Assembly (NCBI RefSeq): GCF_000621505.1
Contig: NZ_KK211290.1
Coordinates: 215,269-279,268 of the forward strand
Direction: 5' to 3'
Length of the DNA stretch: 64,000 nt
Origin: Ruminiclostridium cellobioparum DSM 1351 = ATCC 15832
GTDB lineage: Bacteria; Bacillota; Clostridia; Acetivibrionales; DSM-1351
A model generated the notes under the pieces. It was not told the origin of the DNA. It saw only the letters and a list, made by a program, of their open reading frames with translations, and did no database searches. Shown in pieces: positions 9,253 to 20,000 of this stretch (position 1 is its first letter; every line of letters starts with the position of its first letter). The translations under genes and the position numbers were made by a program.

Positions 9253-10095
9253 TTATCCTTTTATTCCCGAGAGTGCAATACCCTCAACGAAGAATTTCTG
9301 TGCCAGCAGGTATATGACAAGAATGGGCAATATACAAATTACAGTGCCTGCCAACAACAAATTATATTGAATGTTGTACTCAAAGCCTCTGAATATGGCC
9401 AGCCCAAGGGGCAAGGTAAACATATTCTGTTTATTTGTGACAAGCAGCGGCCACAGGAAGCTGTTCCAGGAGCCAATGAATGAGAAAACACAAAGTGTTA
9501 TGATTCCCGGCTTTGATAATGGCATAATTATTTTGCAGAATATCCCGAATTTGCTGCTGCCGTCAATAGTAGCGGCTTCATCCAGTTCAGACGGAATGCT
9601 CATAAAAAACTGTCTCAGCATGAAAGTTCCATATGCCGTGAAAATAGAAGGCACTATGAGAGCCTGGTATGAGTTCAGCCAGTGGAACACCCTCATGATG
9701 ACGAAATTAGGTACCATAACTACCGGAAAAGGTATCATCATGGTCGCCAGGTAGGTGAGGAAAATTTTATCCCTGCCTTTATAATGAAGTCTCGAAAATG
9801 AATAAGCCGCCAGTGAGCTGGTGGTAATCTGACCGGCAACTGTAAGCACAGTTACAAATACACTGTTAAAGAAGTATTTGCTGAAGCTTGCCTTAACCCA
9901 GGCATCTGTGTAATTGGAAAGCTGCACGGGATCCGGTATGAACACCGGCGGGTAAATGAATATCTGCCCTGAGGTTTTTAAAGAAGTTATGACCATCCAA
10001 AGAAACGGGAAGCCCAGGAATACGGCGAATATGGTCATAAAAATGTATATCAATGCTTTTCTGGTTATTTGAAGTGCTATATTGTTATCCGACAC
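9253..10095 (-). CDS. ABC sugar transporter permease, MalG-like (CUT1 family)
   Basis: 280 residues. GTG at 10095 is chosen because GGAGGGG lies 7 nt upstream; the ATG at 10116 would place that site inside the coding region. Six predicted membrane helices. The EAA loop reads DEAATIDGSSKFGIFCKIIMPLSKP-like (conserved E-A-A---G) and the C-terminus KFFVEGIALSGIKG is typical of MalG proteins. It forms the inner-membrane pore with the permease encoded 26 bp upstream. No ATPase gene is present; CUT1 systems commonly share a distant MsmK-type ATPase. Confidence 0.92.
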   Translation of the reverse strand: MSDNNIALQITRKALIYIFMTIFAVFLGFPFLWMVITSLKTSGQIFIYPPVFIPDPVQLSNYTDAWVKASFSKYFFNSVFVTVLTVAGQITTSSLAAYSFSRLHYKGRDKIFLTYLATMMIPFPVVMVPNFVIMRVFHWLNSYQALIVPSIFTAYGTFMLRQFFMSIPSELDEAATIDGSSKFGIFCKIIMPLSKPGIITLCVFSFIGSWNSFLWPLLVTNKQNMFTLPLGLAIFRGFEYNIQYNLLLAGTVICILPILVIYLLAQKFFVEGIALSGIKG

Positions 10096-10120
10096 GTCTG
10101 TACCCCTCCTATTCACTCAG

Positions 10121-11011
10121 TTAATACTCGACCCATTTGTCCTGCATTTTAAACTGGACATACGTGAGTGAAAAAACAATTAAAAACAGGACCCAGGAAA
10201 GGGCCGAAGCATTTCCCATCTTAAAGAACTGGAACCCGTTATCGTATATATAACTGACAATGGATTTCGTGGTGTTGTTGGGTGCTCCTCCGGTCATCAT
10301 GTACACATAGTCGAAAACCTGGAAGGAATTTATAATGGACATAACCAAAACAAAAAAGGTTGTGGGTGTGAGCATGGGTATAGTCACTGAAGTAAATTTG
10401 CGTATGGTACCTCCTCCGTCTATTTCGCAGGCTTCGTACAGCTGTCTGGGTATTGCCTGAAGTCCCGCAAGGAACAGAACCATATTATAGCCCGCACTGC
10501 TCCATATTCCCACAGTGGCAATGGCAACCATTGCAGTCCTTTCGTCGGCCAGCCAGTTTATGGACGGAACATTGAATATTGACAGGAACTGGTTTATAAG
10601 TCCAAAATCCGTATTGAACATCCATGTCCAGACAATCGAGACTGCAATGGAGGAGGTCACTACCGGCAGGAAATATATAAACCTGTATATCATTCTTCCT
10701 CTCAGCCGCTGGTTTACCAGAAGTGCAAGGAGCAATGCCAAAATCATCATTCCGGGTATGGCCATGAGACAATACCTGACGGTATTCCATAAAACCTTCC
10801 AGAATAAAGGATCTGCAGTAAACAATTCTTTGTAATTGCCTATGCCGATAAATTCAGGAGGACTTATAAGATCCCAGTTGGAAAAACTCAGAACCAGTGA
10901 AGCTCCTACAGGTATTAAGGAAAATATGAGGAAGCCGATGAAGTTTGGCGCAATAAATGCAAGTCCCGTGAGCAAATTCCTTCTTTCACGGGAATTATTT
11001 GGTTTTTTCAA
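10121..11011 (-). CDS. ABC sugar transporter permease, MalF-like (CUT1 family)
   Basis: 296 residues starting with TTG at 11011, with GAGGT 8 nt upstream; a nearby ATG is out of frame. TM1 (LLTGLAFIAPNFIGFLIF) and the EAA loop (LYEACEIDGGGTIRKF) are typical for the MalF-type partner. It lies downstream of the binding-protein gene, from which it is separated by a strong hairpin, and upstream of the MalG-like gene. Confidence 0.92.
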   Translation of the reverse strand: MKKPNNSRERRNLLTGLAFIAPNFIGFLIFSLIPVGASLVLSFSNWDLISPPEFIGIGNYKELFTADPLFWKVLWNTVRYCLMAIPGMMILALLLALLVNQRLRGRMIYRFIYFLPVVTSSIAVSIVWTWMFNTDFGLINQFLSIFNVPSINWLADERTAMVAIATVGIWSSAGYNMVLFLAGLQAIPRQLYEACEIDGGGTIRKFTSVTIPMLTPTTFFVLVMSIINSFQVFDYVYMMTGGAPNNTTKSIVSYIYDNGFQFFKMGNASALSWVLFLIVFSLTYVQFKMQDKWVEY

Positions 11012-11051
11012 GTTGCATTACCTCACTTTTTTTATATTATCAAGCTCTTCC

Positions 11052-11093
11052 AAAACAATTGCTGCAGGCATCAGCTGCTGCAGCAATTGTTTT
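11052..11093 (-). other. 16-bp perfect hairpin between binding protein and permease genes
   Basis: AAAACAATTGCTGCAG (11052-11067) pairs exactly with CTGCAGCAATTGTTTT (11078-11093) around a 10-nt loop. In the minus-strand transcript only four Ts end the stem and GG follows, so it is a weak terminator at best. It more likely stabilises the upstream binding-protein mRNA so that this protein is made in excess over the permeases. Confidence 0.7.
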
Positions 11094-11117
11094 TTGAGTT
11101 ATAATGGCTGACTTAAA

Positions 11118-12491
11118 TTATTTTGCTTCGTTGACCTTTGCCTGAAGCTTTGTCTGTACGCTGTCAAGCACTGCCTTTACATCGGCATTTTCTTTTGTCC
11201 ATATCAAATCAAATTCCGGCCAGATCTTTGATTCTATTTCACTCCAATTTGAAGTCGTATAAGCTCCTCTTGATATCTCTGCGGATTTCAGAGTAACACC
11301 CAGATCCACGCCCGGAGTCGTGGAGGACTTCAAATAAGCATCCGACTTGGCAATCTGAGTATTTGCAGGCATACCGACTTTTCCCTCGGCAGCCACCTTC
11401 TGCCCTTCCTCGCTTACATTAAACGCCAGGTATTTCCATGCATCTTCCTTGTTCTCCGACTGGTTTACAATAAACCAACCATTGGGGAAGGTATTTACCA
11501 CACGGCCGCCGTTAGGCGCCTTTGGAGTCAGCGTTATACCATAGTTGATCTTTTTATCATCATAAACTGCCACATTCCAGCTGCCCAAATCAAACATGGC
11601 AATATTTCCATTTGCAAAATCAAAGGCATTGCTCTTGTTGGCCGCTGCAGAAGGTGTAACTTTGTCTTTCCATATAAGATCATGCAGGTACTGGAAGGTT
11701 TGTACATTTTCAGCAGAATTCAAAACAGAGGTTTTTCTGTCATCCTTTACAAATTCTCCCCCGTTTGCCCAGATGTACGGGAAAATAAAGTTGGGCCATG
11801 CACCGAAGGAAAAGCCGTACTGATCGATTTTTCCGTCTCCGTTTGTATCCTTGGTCAGCTGCTTTGCGGTATCCCTTAAAGTATCCCATGTATAGTTTTC
11901 ATCCGGATACGGAATACCTGCTTTATCAAAGATGTCCTTGTTGTAAAAAAGCACATTTACAAAGGTCATTGTGGGCATGGCATACAATTTTCCGTCAACG
12001 GTAAACGGACCATACATGCCCTCCGGCATACAATCCTTTTTAAACTCCGTGTCTTTGCCCATATAATCGGTAAGATCCGCCATGATACCTTTTGCCTGAT
12101 ATGTAGGTGTCAGCATTTCCTGCATGAATGCTATATCCGGAGGCGTACCGCCTGCAATCATAGTCTGCAGCTTTGTCCAATAAGTGTCGTTGGGCAGGGT
12201 CTGCAGGTCGATTTTTAAATTGGGATACTTTTGCGAAAATGCATCATTAACCTTTTTCTGCGCATCCCACCTGGCTTGTTCACCCCACATAACAGCCACC
12301 AATGTTTTTTCCTCACCGCCGCTTTGTACGGCAGTCGCTTCGGCACCGGTGCTTTGAACCGCCGTACCCGAGGATACCCCTGCGCTACTTTGTTCGGCTG
12401 CACTCTTGCCGCCACACCCGGCCAATGTACCTGCAACCAGGATTACAGACAGTAAACCGGACAATAACTTGATGCTTTTTTTCATCTTCAT
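11118..12491 (-). CDS. Extracellular sugar-binding lipoprotein of an ABC importer
   Basis: 457 residues. A lipoprotein signal peptide (KKSIKLLSGLLSVILVAGT) ends in the lipobox LAGC, followed by a Ser/Ala/Gly-rich tether. The mature part matches family 1 binding proteins (VNDAFSQKYPNLKIDLQTL, GTPPDIAFMQEML, GIPYPDENYTWDTL, WPNFIFPYIWANGGEF). GGGGG lies 8 nt before the ATG. First gene of the importer-GH2-GH43 operon; the operator sites at 12759 and 12819 lie upstream, and the divergently placed regulator region ends at 12881. Confidence 0.93.
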   Translation of the reverse strand: MKMKKSIKLLSGLLSVILVAGTLAGCGGKSAAEQSSAGVSSGTAVQSTGAEATAVQSGGEEKTLVAVMWGEQARWDAQKKVNDAFSQKYPNLKIDLQTLPNDTYWTKLQTMIAGGTPPDIAFMQEMLTPTYQAKGIMADLTDYMGKDTEFKKDCMPEGMYGPFTVDGKLYAMPTMTFVNVLFYNKDIFDKAGIPYPDENYTWDTLRDTAKQLTKDTNGDGKIDQYGFSFGAWPNFIFPYIWANGGEFVKDDRKTSVLNSAENVQTFQYLHDLIWKDKVTPSAAANKSNAFDFANGNIAMFDLGSWNVAVYDDKKINYGITLTPKAPNGGRVVNTFPNGWFIVNQSENKEDAWKYLAFNVSEEGQKVAAEGKVGMPANTQIAKSDAYLKSSTTPGVDLGVTLKSAEISRGAYTTSNWSEIESKIWPEFDLIWTKENADVKAVLDSVQTKLQAKVNEAK

Positions 12492-12701
12492 CTTATTTTC
12501 CCCCTTGAATTATAATTACTGATGTCTTTTGATAATCTATTAAAGAATACTAATCATGCCGGCCCGGCGCCTTTTAAGCCGACTATGTTTCGTACCCGAA
12601 ATAGGTTGATATTAACTTTTTCATATTTTTATATTTCAGTTTTGATATTCAGATATTCATGTTTCTTTATTTTTCTTTGGGATCCTTTAGATTTGGCCAC
12701 G

Positions 12702-12729
12702 ATGATACGATACTTATTATGGTAAACAA
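12702..12729 (-). promoter_or_regulatory. Candidate promoter of the binding-protein operon
   Basis: On the minus strand TTGTTT (12729-12724) and TATCAT (12707-12702) are 16 bp apart, about 210 bp before the binding-protein start. The two operator-like sites lie 30-115 bp upstream of the -35 box. The remaining 12492-12701 leader shows no gene. Confidence 0.4.
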
Positions 12730-12758
12730 CCTGAGCTGAAAACATATAAAAGTAAAAA

Positions 12759-12784
12759 TTTTGTTTTATTACATATTTTTTGTT
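12759..12784. promoter_or_regulatory. Operator-like site 1 (TTTATTACA motif)
   Basis: TTTTATTACA followed after 7 bp by TGT. The 16 bp TTTTGTTTTATTACAT here recurs exactly at 12819-12834, 60 bp away, and the core matches the left arm of the palindrome before the ArsR-like regulator gene. Probable binding site for that regulator. Confidence 0.6.
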
Positions 12785-12818
12785 GGTTTTATTAAAAAAA
12801 ATGCAATTCATACAATGT

Positions 12819-12844
12819 TTTTGTTTTATTACATTTTTATTGTA
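12819..12844. promoter_or_regulatory. Operator-like site 2 (TTTATTACA motif)
   Basis: TTTTATTACA, 7 bp, then TGTA. The left half is identical to site 1 and to the regulator's own palindrome with the same 7-bp spacing; the right half degenerates after TGTA. It ends 37 bp from the stop of the regulator gene. Confidence 0.6.
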
Positions 12845-12880
12845 GCATTGCCCATAAATATTGTCAATATATTAATGGAT

Positions 12881-13831
12881 TTATTCAAAATTATTGGAAT
12901 AATCAATTCTCATAACTATGTTTTGTGCATGATCCCCAAACTTATCACCAAATATATTGATGCCTCCCACATTGGCCGCATCCTCTTTGACCCCTATCCT
13001 GACGCTGATATAATCACGTGAGTTCAGGGACAGGTCCTCCAGTCTGATGCCGGATAACGGCATTTCATCTATACTTGAGCCTTCAGAATTTATCCTCCAG
13101 GTTTTGAGCATACCGTATTGCGTGCTGGCATCGGGCCACCACTGCGGATTAAGCCTTCCTCGTCTTCCACCGAAATCACCCGGACATGTCCAGGTTCCTA
13201 TTTCAAAATCATTTATCCACAAGGTAATGTCCGAAGGCCAGTTGTTACGGTAGTTTGGAGCTTCGGAGCACAGCTCCAGGGACAACTCCAGCAGGTTGGC
13301 TTTACCGTGCTGCAGAATGCTGTTGGGAAACCTGTATTCCACATAGCCTTTATAGAACCAAATCAGCTGGGCATTGATTCTCTCAGGGTTATAAAAGCTT
13401 CTGGGATTATCCTCCACATCAATGCATGCCTTTTCGCTCATTATTCCGCATGTAGGGCTGACTTTGCAGTCTATATAGCTGCCGATGGGCATATTTATGT
13501 AGAATGAATTGACCACCGCCCCATTGGTTTGCGGTGAAAGCTCAATATTGATCAAATCTATTTTGCGGCTGCATAGCTTCATGGAGCCTCTGACACCGGG
13601 CTGCAATTCCGTGAGTATGAGCCCTGCATCCTCCAGGAATTTTACGTTCACCGCAGCAGTGGAAGTGGGTATTCCCAGCTTTTCGGCTATTTCGTTTACA
13701 TTCAGACTATCTGTATTCAGGAGTTTCAATATTTCTATGCGAATTTCCGATGCCAAAGCCTTTGACACGCTAAATAACCTTTCTGCATCCTCCGTGCTTA
13801 AAAATACCTGCTTTGCAATATAATCCGTCAT
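12881..13831 (-). CDS. ArsR-type winged-helix regulator with a large C-terminal sensor
   Basis: 316 residues. Residues about 15-85 are an ArsR/SmtB-type winged helix (FSVSKALASEIRIEILKLL, NVNEIAEKLGIPTSTAAVNV, LEDAGLILTEL). The remaining 230 residues are beta-rich and aromatic (NAQLIWFYKGYVEYRF, RLNPQWWPDAS, DYISVRIGVKED) and carry no metal-site motif of classic ArsR proteins. Similar long ArsR-like proteins occur beside glycosidase genes in Firmicutes, so sugar sensing is inferred. GGAG lies 10 nt before the ATG. A perfect palindrome at 13944 lies upstream and the same half-site precedes the importer operon, so it probably regulates both. Confidence 0.78.
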   Translation of the reverse strand: MTDYIAKQVFLSTEDAERLFSVSKALASEIRIEILKLLNTDSLNVNEIAEKLGIPTSTAAVNVKFLEDAGLILTELQPGVRGSMKLCSRKIDLINIELSPQTNGAVVNSFYINMPIGSYIDCKVSPTCGIMSEKACIDVEDNPRSFYNPERINAQLIWFYKGYVEYRFPNSILQHGKANLLELSLELCSEAPNYRNNWPSDITLWINDFEIGTWTCPGDFGGRRGRLNPQWWPDASTQYGMLKTWRINSEGSSIDEMPLSGIRLEDLSLNSRDYISVRIGVKEDAANVGGINIFGDKFGDHAQNIVMRIDYSNNFE

Positions 13832-13943
13832 ACAATCAAATCTCCTTCTAACAAATTGGCAGTTTATGAATCAAAGAATACATATTATATTATTATATTG
13901 TAAATTCGTTCAATAACTTTGTCAATTAGGTCCGGGATTAATT

Positions 13944-13978
13944 AATGGTTTATTACATATTTATTGTAATAAACCATT
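13944..13978. promoter_or_regulatory. Perfect 14-bp inverted repeat, operator of the ArsR-like regulator
   Basis: AATGGTTTATTACA (13944-13957) and TGTAATAAACCATT (13965-13978) are exact inverted copies around 7 bp (TATTTAT). It lies 113 bp upstream of the regulator start. No T-run follows. The inner TTTATTACA half recurs twice before the binding-protein gene. Confidence 0.65.
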
Positions 13979-13987
13979 GAAGTTGAC

Positions 13988-14036
13988 AAAAAAACTGCAA
14001 GCAGTTGTTTTGTATTTACACACAACTGCTTGCAGT
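13988..14036 (-). terminator. Rho-independent terminator of the PL8 lyase gene
   Basis: ACTGCAAGCAGTTGT (13994-14008) pairs perfectly with ACAACTGCTTGCAGT (14022-14036); on the minus strand the stem is followed by seven Ts. It lies 32 bp after the stop codon at 14068. Confidence 0.9.
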
Positions 14037-14067
14037 CTCCAAATAACTTTTATGTTATTGCTTTATT

Positions 14068-17000
14068 TTACTGCATTTGATTTTTAATCAGGTTATACAA
14101 TACCTGCGCCATTTGCGCTCTGTTGGTTGTATCCTTTGGCGAGAGTCTGCCAAGATTTCCGGCTATTATTCCGTTTTCTGCAAACATTGACATGGCAGGC
14201 TTTGCCCATTCAGCAATATCATTTGTATCGCTGAATTCATTCAGACCCATTCCTGAATTTCCGGCAGGAACTTCATCTATCAGCTTCAATATGTTGTACA
14301 GAAGTGTAAACATTTCCTCCCTGGTAATTTCTTTTTCGGGTGCAAACCTGTTGTTTCCGACTCCTTCGGAAATACCGAGTCTTTTTGCTGCCGCCAGGTA
14401 ACCCGTATAGAATTTGTTTCCCGCATCTGTAAAGTTATCAGCCGTTTTTTCATCGGCTTTTATCTCATATGCCTTCATTACCATTGTGAGGAATTCCCCT
14501 CTGGTCAGCTTTCCTCCGGGACTGAAATTACCGTTGCCGGTACCCGTTGTAATACCTCTTGCGGCTATAAAATCAACCGCCTTGGAATACCATGCTCCAT
14601 CTTCTACATCCTTAAAGCTGACCTTGTTGTAGCCCACTGCATATTCCATTAAATTGTTTGTCTTAAAGCTTATCATTTTTGTTTCTTTGTTGTATACGCA
14701 GTTGCTTACAAGTTCCAGGCCGCCCTGTGAATTTATGCAGTATATGACAACAGCTTCGGTATCCTCTCCCGCTTTTGCAGTATATGGAATAGATACTGTT
14801 ACATTTCCTGCAAACTCTGATATTGTTTTTCCGCCGCTGGTAACGCTTAAATCCACCACCGGCCTGCCGCCTGCAATCCGCTTTGCCTCATCGGACAGAG
14901 TTGTGCTGTCAACACTGGAGGCTGTAATTTTCACATCTCCTGCCGCTGACTGGGAAATTGTTTTAACAGACTCCTTGTCAAAGGTCATGACTGCAATAGG
15001 TGTTGAAATAGTAATCGTATCTACTTTGCTGCTTACAACCTTATCAACTGCTTCTTTTGGAAGACTGACCTCCACAGCTTTTGCACCGGAAGGAGCAGAT
15101 ACCTTAATTTCCACATTTGCTGCCGTACCTTTATCCATATTTGCTGCAGCTTCAATTACCTTGTTTATTGCTTCGGTAACTTCTTTTTCTGTAACTGCGG
15201 CTGTGGCCTTTCCGTCCTTGTCAGTTTTTGCTGCTGCTGCAATTGTGCTTGTAACAGAGCCGTGACCTGACGCAGCTGCATCGGAGATGGTATTATTTGA
15301 CGCAGCAGGGGGCGGAGTTGTATTGGTACTGCTGCTACTTCCGCTGCCGCCTCCATTACTGCCGCCACTGCGACTGTCGTCAATATACGGTTGTACCGTA
15401 ACGACGCATTGTGCTGTACCGCCATCTGCTGTCGCTGCTGTAATTATTGTTGTTCCGGTACGTATTGCGGTAACCTGTACGGTTGTTATTCCATTTTGTG
15501 CATCATAGGATGGCGTACCCAATGACACTATGCTGTTTCCGACGCTGAAGCTTATTTCCTTATTTACCGCTTCCTCCGGAACAGCGGTCGCAGTCAGAGT
15601 AAAGCTATCACCGGGATAAAGTGTCTTTGAAGGAGTATCAAGTACTACACCGGCCGGGAGTACATTTACAGCACATCTTGCAATTCCGCCGCCGCTTGTA
15701 GTTGCGGTAATAATGGCATTACCCACCTTTGCAGCACTTAAATGTACTATTGTTATTCCACCGGGAGTGCTGGACTCTGTTTCTCCTACTATAACGGCAT
15801 CGCTGTCCGAGCTGAACAGTACAATACTGTCAATAGCCGCAGGAGAAGTTACTGTTGCAGTGATTGTGAATTCCTGACCCCTGTACACTGATTTGGATGT
15901 ACTATCCAGGGTTATAACATCAGGATTTTCAGGGTTTGTTACCTTAACCAGCCCATTCATGGCTGCAATTAATGCATTTACAACAAAATCTATTTCCTGC
16001 TGTGTGGCATAGTCATTAAAATAAACTGAATTGGCATCGGCAAGTAACTTTTCCAGATTGGCGCTTTCCCAGCTTTCAGGTGTATAATCCGCCTGTTTTA
16101 ACGCATTTACCTGTGACATAGCAGTTACAAGAGAAGCTTTATTTGACCGTTTCTCCAATATGTTCATTGCCGTTTGCAGGTTTTGTATGGCAGCATCAAC
16201 CTGACGCTGTGTTGAATTATTATCACCCAGTACAGTATTTGCATTCACTAAAACACTGTCTATGTCCGAATCAGTCCAGGACGAAGAAATATAGTCATTC
16301 TGGTCTAATTGTGAGGCTATATCATAAAGTGCCTGCAGATCATTTTTAAATGTGTTTACTTTTACTGTGCACAAATCATATTCAGAACCGGCCGAATGGC
16401 GAACTATAATAACCGAGGTACCGCCCGAAACAGCCTCCAGCCTGGCAGTATACGTTCCTTGGCCGCCTGGGACGGAATCCCCGCTGACTACAGGAGTTCC
16501 TACAGTTACTGCATCTGTATTATATGATTTAAAATCAGCACTGTCTGTCTCTGAATACGGAGCTAAAATAGCCTTCAAGTCCAGAGTATCCCCCTTGTTC
16601 AATGTGACTGCATGATTGTCCAGCTTATAAGAGTAATCTCCATAAACCTCAAACTCATAAATAGCCAAGCCATATTTTGTGGCCATTACACCACTAACCC
16701 GTATGTAGCGGGCTGTAAGCGGCTTGAATTTTACATCATCCTGCTCATTGCCTTTGTATGTACTTCTATTAATATCAGTAATAGGCATCCATGGACCTGC
16801 CGGATCATTGGAATATTCCAAATATACATGCTGAGAATTTACTTCCCAGAAAAGTTTTATTTCATTTACTGATAAAGGTTGACCCAGATCAACGTAGAAA
16901 GAACGCTGTGTAACCTCTGCAGTACCTCTGCCCGTGCTGATCCTGGTTCCCATATTCCCGTCGGTAGGCACAGTCGTCTCCAGTGGTGCCTCAATATTAG

Positions 17001-20000
17001 CACTGCCGCTGTAACTGGAATCCAATGTGACTGTTTTGCCGTAAGCCAGGTTCTGCCTGCCTCCATAATTGGGCAGCGGAGCCGGTACATCAGCTTCTCC
17101 GAATACTTCAAATTCATACATGGATATGCCGTACCGGCTATCAACCCTGCTTATGCTTTGCAGTCTTATGTATCTTGCATCAATACTTCCTTCGGGGAAG
17201 TTAAGGACTTGAACCCCCGGCTTGTTATTAGCAAAAGTATTTACGTCTGTCCAGGTACCTCCGTCATCTGAGGTTTGGATTTTGAAACTGGTTGAATAAG
17301 AACCTTCCCAGGAAATCCGGATTGTTCTCACTTTTGACTTTGCTCCCAGATTAACCTGCCACCATGGGGTAGCAGTCGATGTCGGACCCGACCATCTTGT
17401 GGTGTCATTCCCGTCATTTGCATAAGTTGCCATACTGCCCGAATCATTTCCGCTGGTTGATGAAGGTTTGTATAATGCCAGATTTACAGCATAATGTACA
17501 TTAAGATCTTTAATATCATACCCGTTCTTTTTATTGCTTGAGAGCATTAATATGCGGATATACTTTGCCTGAACATACGGCAGATCAATTACTTCCTTTC
17601 CGCCGTTTCCATGCCACTGTAAATACCCGTCGGTCCAATTAACATTATCTGTGGAATATTGAACTATATATTCTTTTGCATAATCAGCGCCCCAGTCAAC
17701 AGTAACCTTGTCAACAAGAGGATTGGGAGTATCGATATTATAGACAATATACTGGCTTTCATCAGGCTCCGAGCGCCAGGAAGTATCCATGGAATCATCT
17801 ATTGCATTCAGAGGAGCATATCCCGGTAAAAATGAACTTGCCCCTATATTGCTGGCAGAAAGAGGAACATCGGATAAAGTCTGGGTAATCGATTGTCCCA
17901 TGTAAATTCCGCTTCCAAGATTATACCTTCCATATAATGTATCCTTATCAGTCTCAGTAATTTTTACGTCAACTATCAAGCCCGGTGTTTCGGGATTTGA
18001 TACAGTTACCTTTGGTGTTCCGGAACTCTCGTCAATAATTGCCAGACAGGGCTGATTCACTGTTATGGTAGCACCGGTGCGGTATTCAAAACTTCCGGCG
18101 GTGTAAAAGATCAATTGTGTCTGGTTTAAGCCTTCATTTCTTACCGCCTGCAATTCTGTTGTATTTGACAAAATCTGAACCGGAATATTGTTTGAATATG
18201 CTTCGACTTCGGCTGAATCCTTTCCAGGAACAACAATATACTCATAGGAAGCATTCGCAGGATTAATGCCATGGTTAAAATAAAGTGTGAATGCCTGCTT
18301 TGTTTGAGCCGGATGGTCCAGCCAGTTTGATGTCTGATCCATATTTGAAATACTGACTTTGGAATCAGCCGGGAACACATATCCTATCTGATCATTATAA
18401 GCCCATTTGGGATTTGTATATGTTACCGGGGCTGTCCCCTTTGGAACCTGAACTCCGTCAACTGATGCATTGTCCTTTGCAATTGCCTGGTTAACGGTAG
18501 TATGAACCTCTACAGGGCGGGTTGACGATATTCCTGCCCCTAAAGCCACCATTTCGTCATCAAAATAAAAGTATCCCTTGCGTGCAACAGTATTATCCAT
18601 ATCCTGGGTAAACACCGATGCACCGTACATACCGTCGGACACTCCGCCTACAAAGCTTGAATTTGCATTAAATTTGCATTCCAGCGTGTAAGGCATCTTT
18701 TCATTGGGAGCTGTCGTACCCGGATAATGCGACCAGTTAAAGGCCGGAACCAGATCAGTGTACTCATGTCCATTAACAAAAATTGCCGTTGTACCTGCCG
18801 CATTCCAATAAATTTCATTTCCTATGGACGACCGGAAAGTGGACCGGTATTCACCGCCATTAATACGGCTTGAACTCATTTTAGTCATAATTCCGTAATT
18901 ATCGCGCATTTGAGAGGTATAATCGGACCGCCAGAAATGTTTGTTCCCTACCAATCCATTTGTCGCCGACTTGCCTTCTATGTTGTCAACTAACTGCTGG
19001 TACTCAGCCCTGCGCTCCGGGTCGGTATCATATTGTGCCATTATAATCATTCCCGGCAAAATATCGGCCGCATAGCTGCTGACTCCTTCAATGGTATTAT
19101 ACCTTCGATATCCAAGGTACAGGAAACCGAACTCTCCCCGGATCATCCACCTGGTACCGTCAAGTATATAAAATTCCAGTTTCTTTAAGGCTTCTTCGGT
19201 AAAAGCAAAATTAGTTCCGCTTGTATAACCGACCCACATGGCAACCATGTTAAACTGAGCCATTCCATACCCTTCACTGTACAGCTTGGCGCCATGACAG
19301 TAAAAGCTTGAATCTGCCTGAACCGCTTCATTCGATGTTCCTTTTTCATCAACTGCCAGAGTTTCCGCGAGTGTCGAAATTCCTTTTACAATCTCAGGAT
19401 AATCATTCTGCACCAGCTTCTTATATAAATAATCCTGTGTTCTCCAAACACCATTTGCACCTACTGTATCCAGACGTCCCTGATTGTAGTTAATGCATAC
19501 ATCCAACGCCTGTTTGCTTATGATGCCTTCCATAAATATACCTGTAACACCCATACACATGGCTTGTCCGATTTCATTTTCCCACCAGTTTGTGGATGAA
19601 GGCTTGACACTGTCCCAATAAATTAATGCCCTTTCAATGGCGTCCTTTATTACAGGATTTTGATATGCTTCATTACCTTCCTGATTATAGCCCATTGCCA
19701 TTGCCGTTATACGGTATAAAGCAAGATATGGACTCCATAAAGTACCATTCGCACTATTGGTACGGTCAGCATAATTTACATCAGACCAACTGCCGTTTGG
19801 CTGAATGGAATTTGCATACTCCATTGACTTTGATATGTACCCGAAAATGTCAGAACCGCTGACTACACGATAGGAATCACTCGCTAAAAATGTCGCTTTG
19901 ATCCTATCCTTGACAATTTGAGCACTTTCACTATCCGTCATGTCAGATGCATATACTGACGATATGGACATTGAAGAAATTGTCGTGAGTATTAGCGCTA

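Noticed and set aside
11011..11118. An ATPase gene expected for either sugar importer
   Set aside because: No Walker-motif ATPase was found anywhere in the window; both importers probably share one encoded elsewhere.
13988..14036. Second operator for the ArsR-like regulator
   Set aside because: The stem is followed by seven Ts on the minus strand and lies just after the PL8 stop, so it is a terminator.
15165..15425. Ser/Gln-rich open frame antisense-frame to the PL8 linker
   Set aside because: It comes from low-complexity linker codons read in another frame of the same strand.
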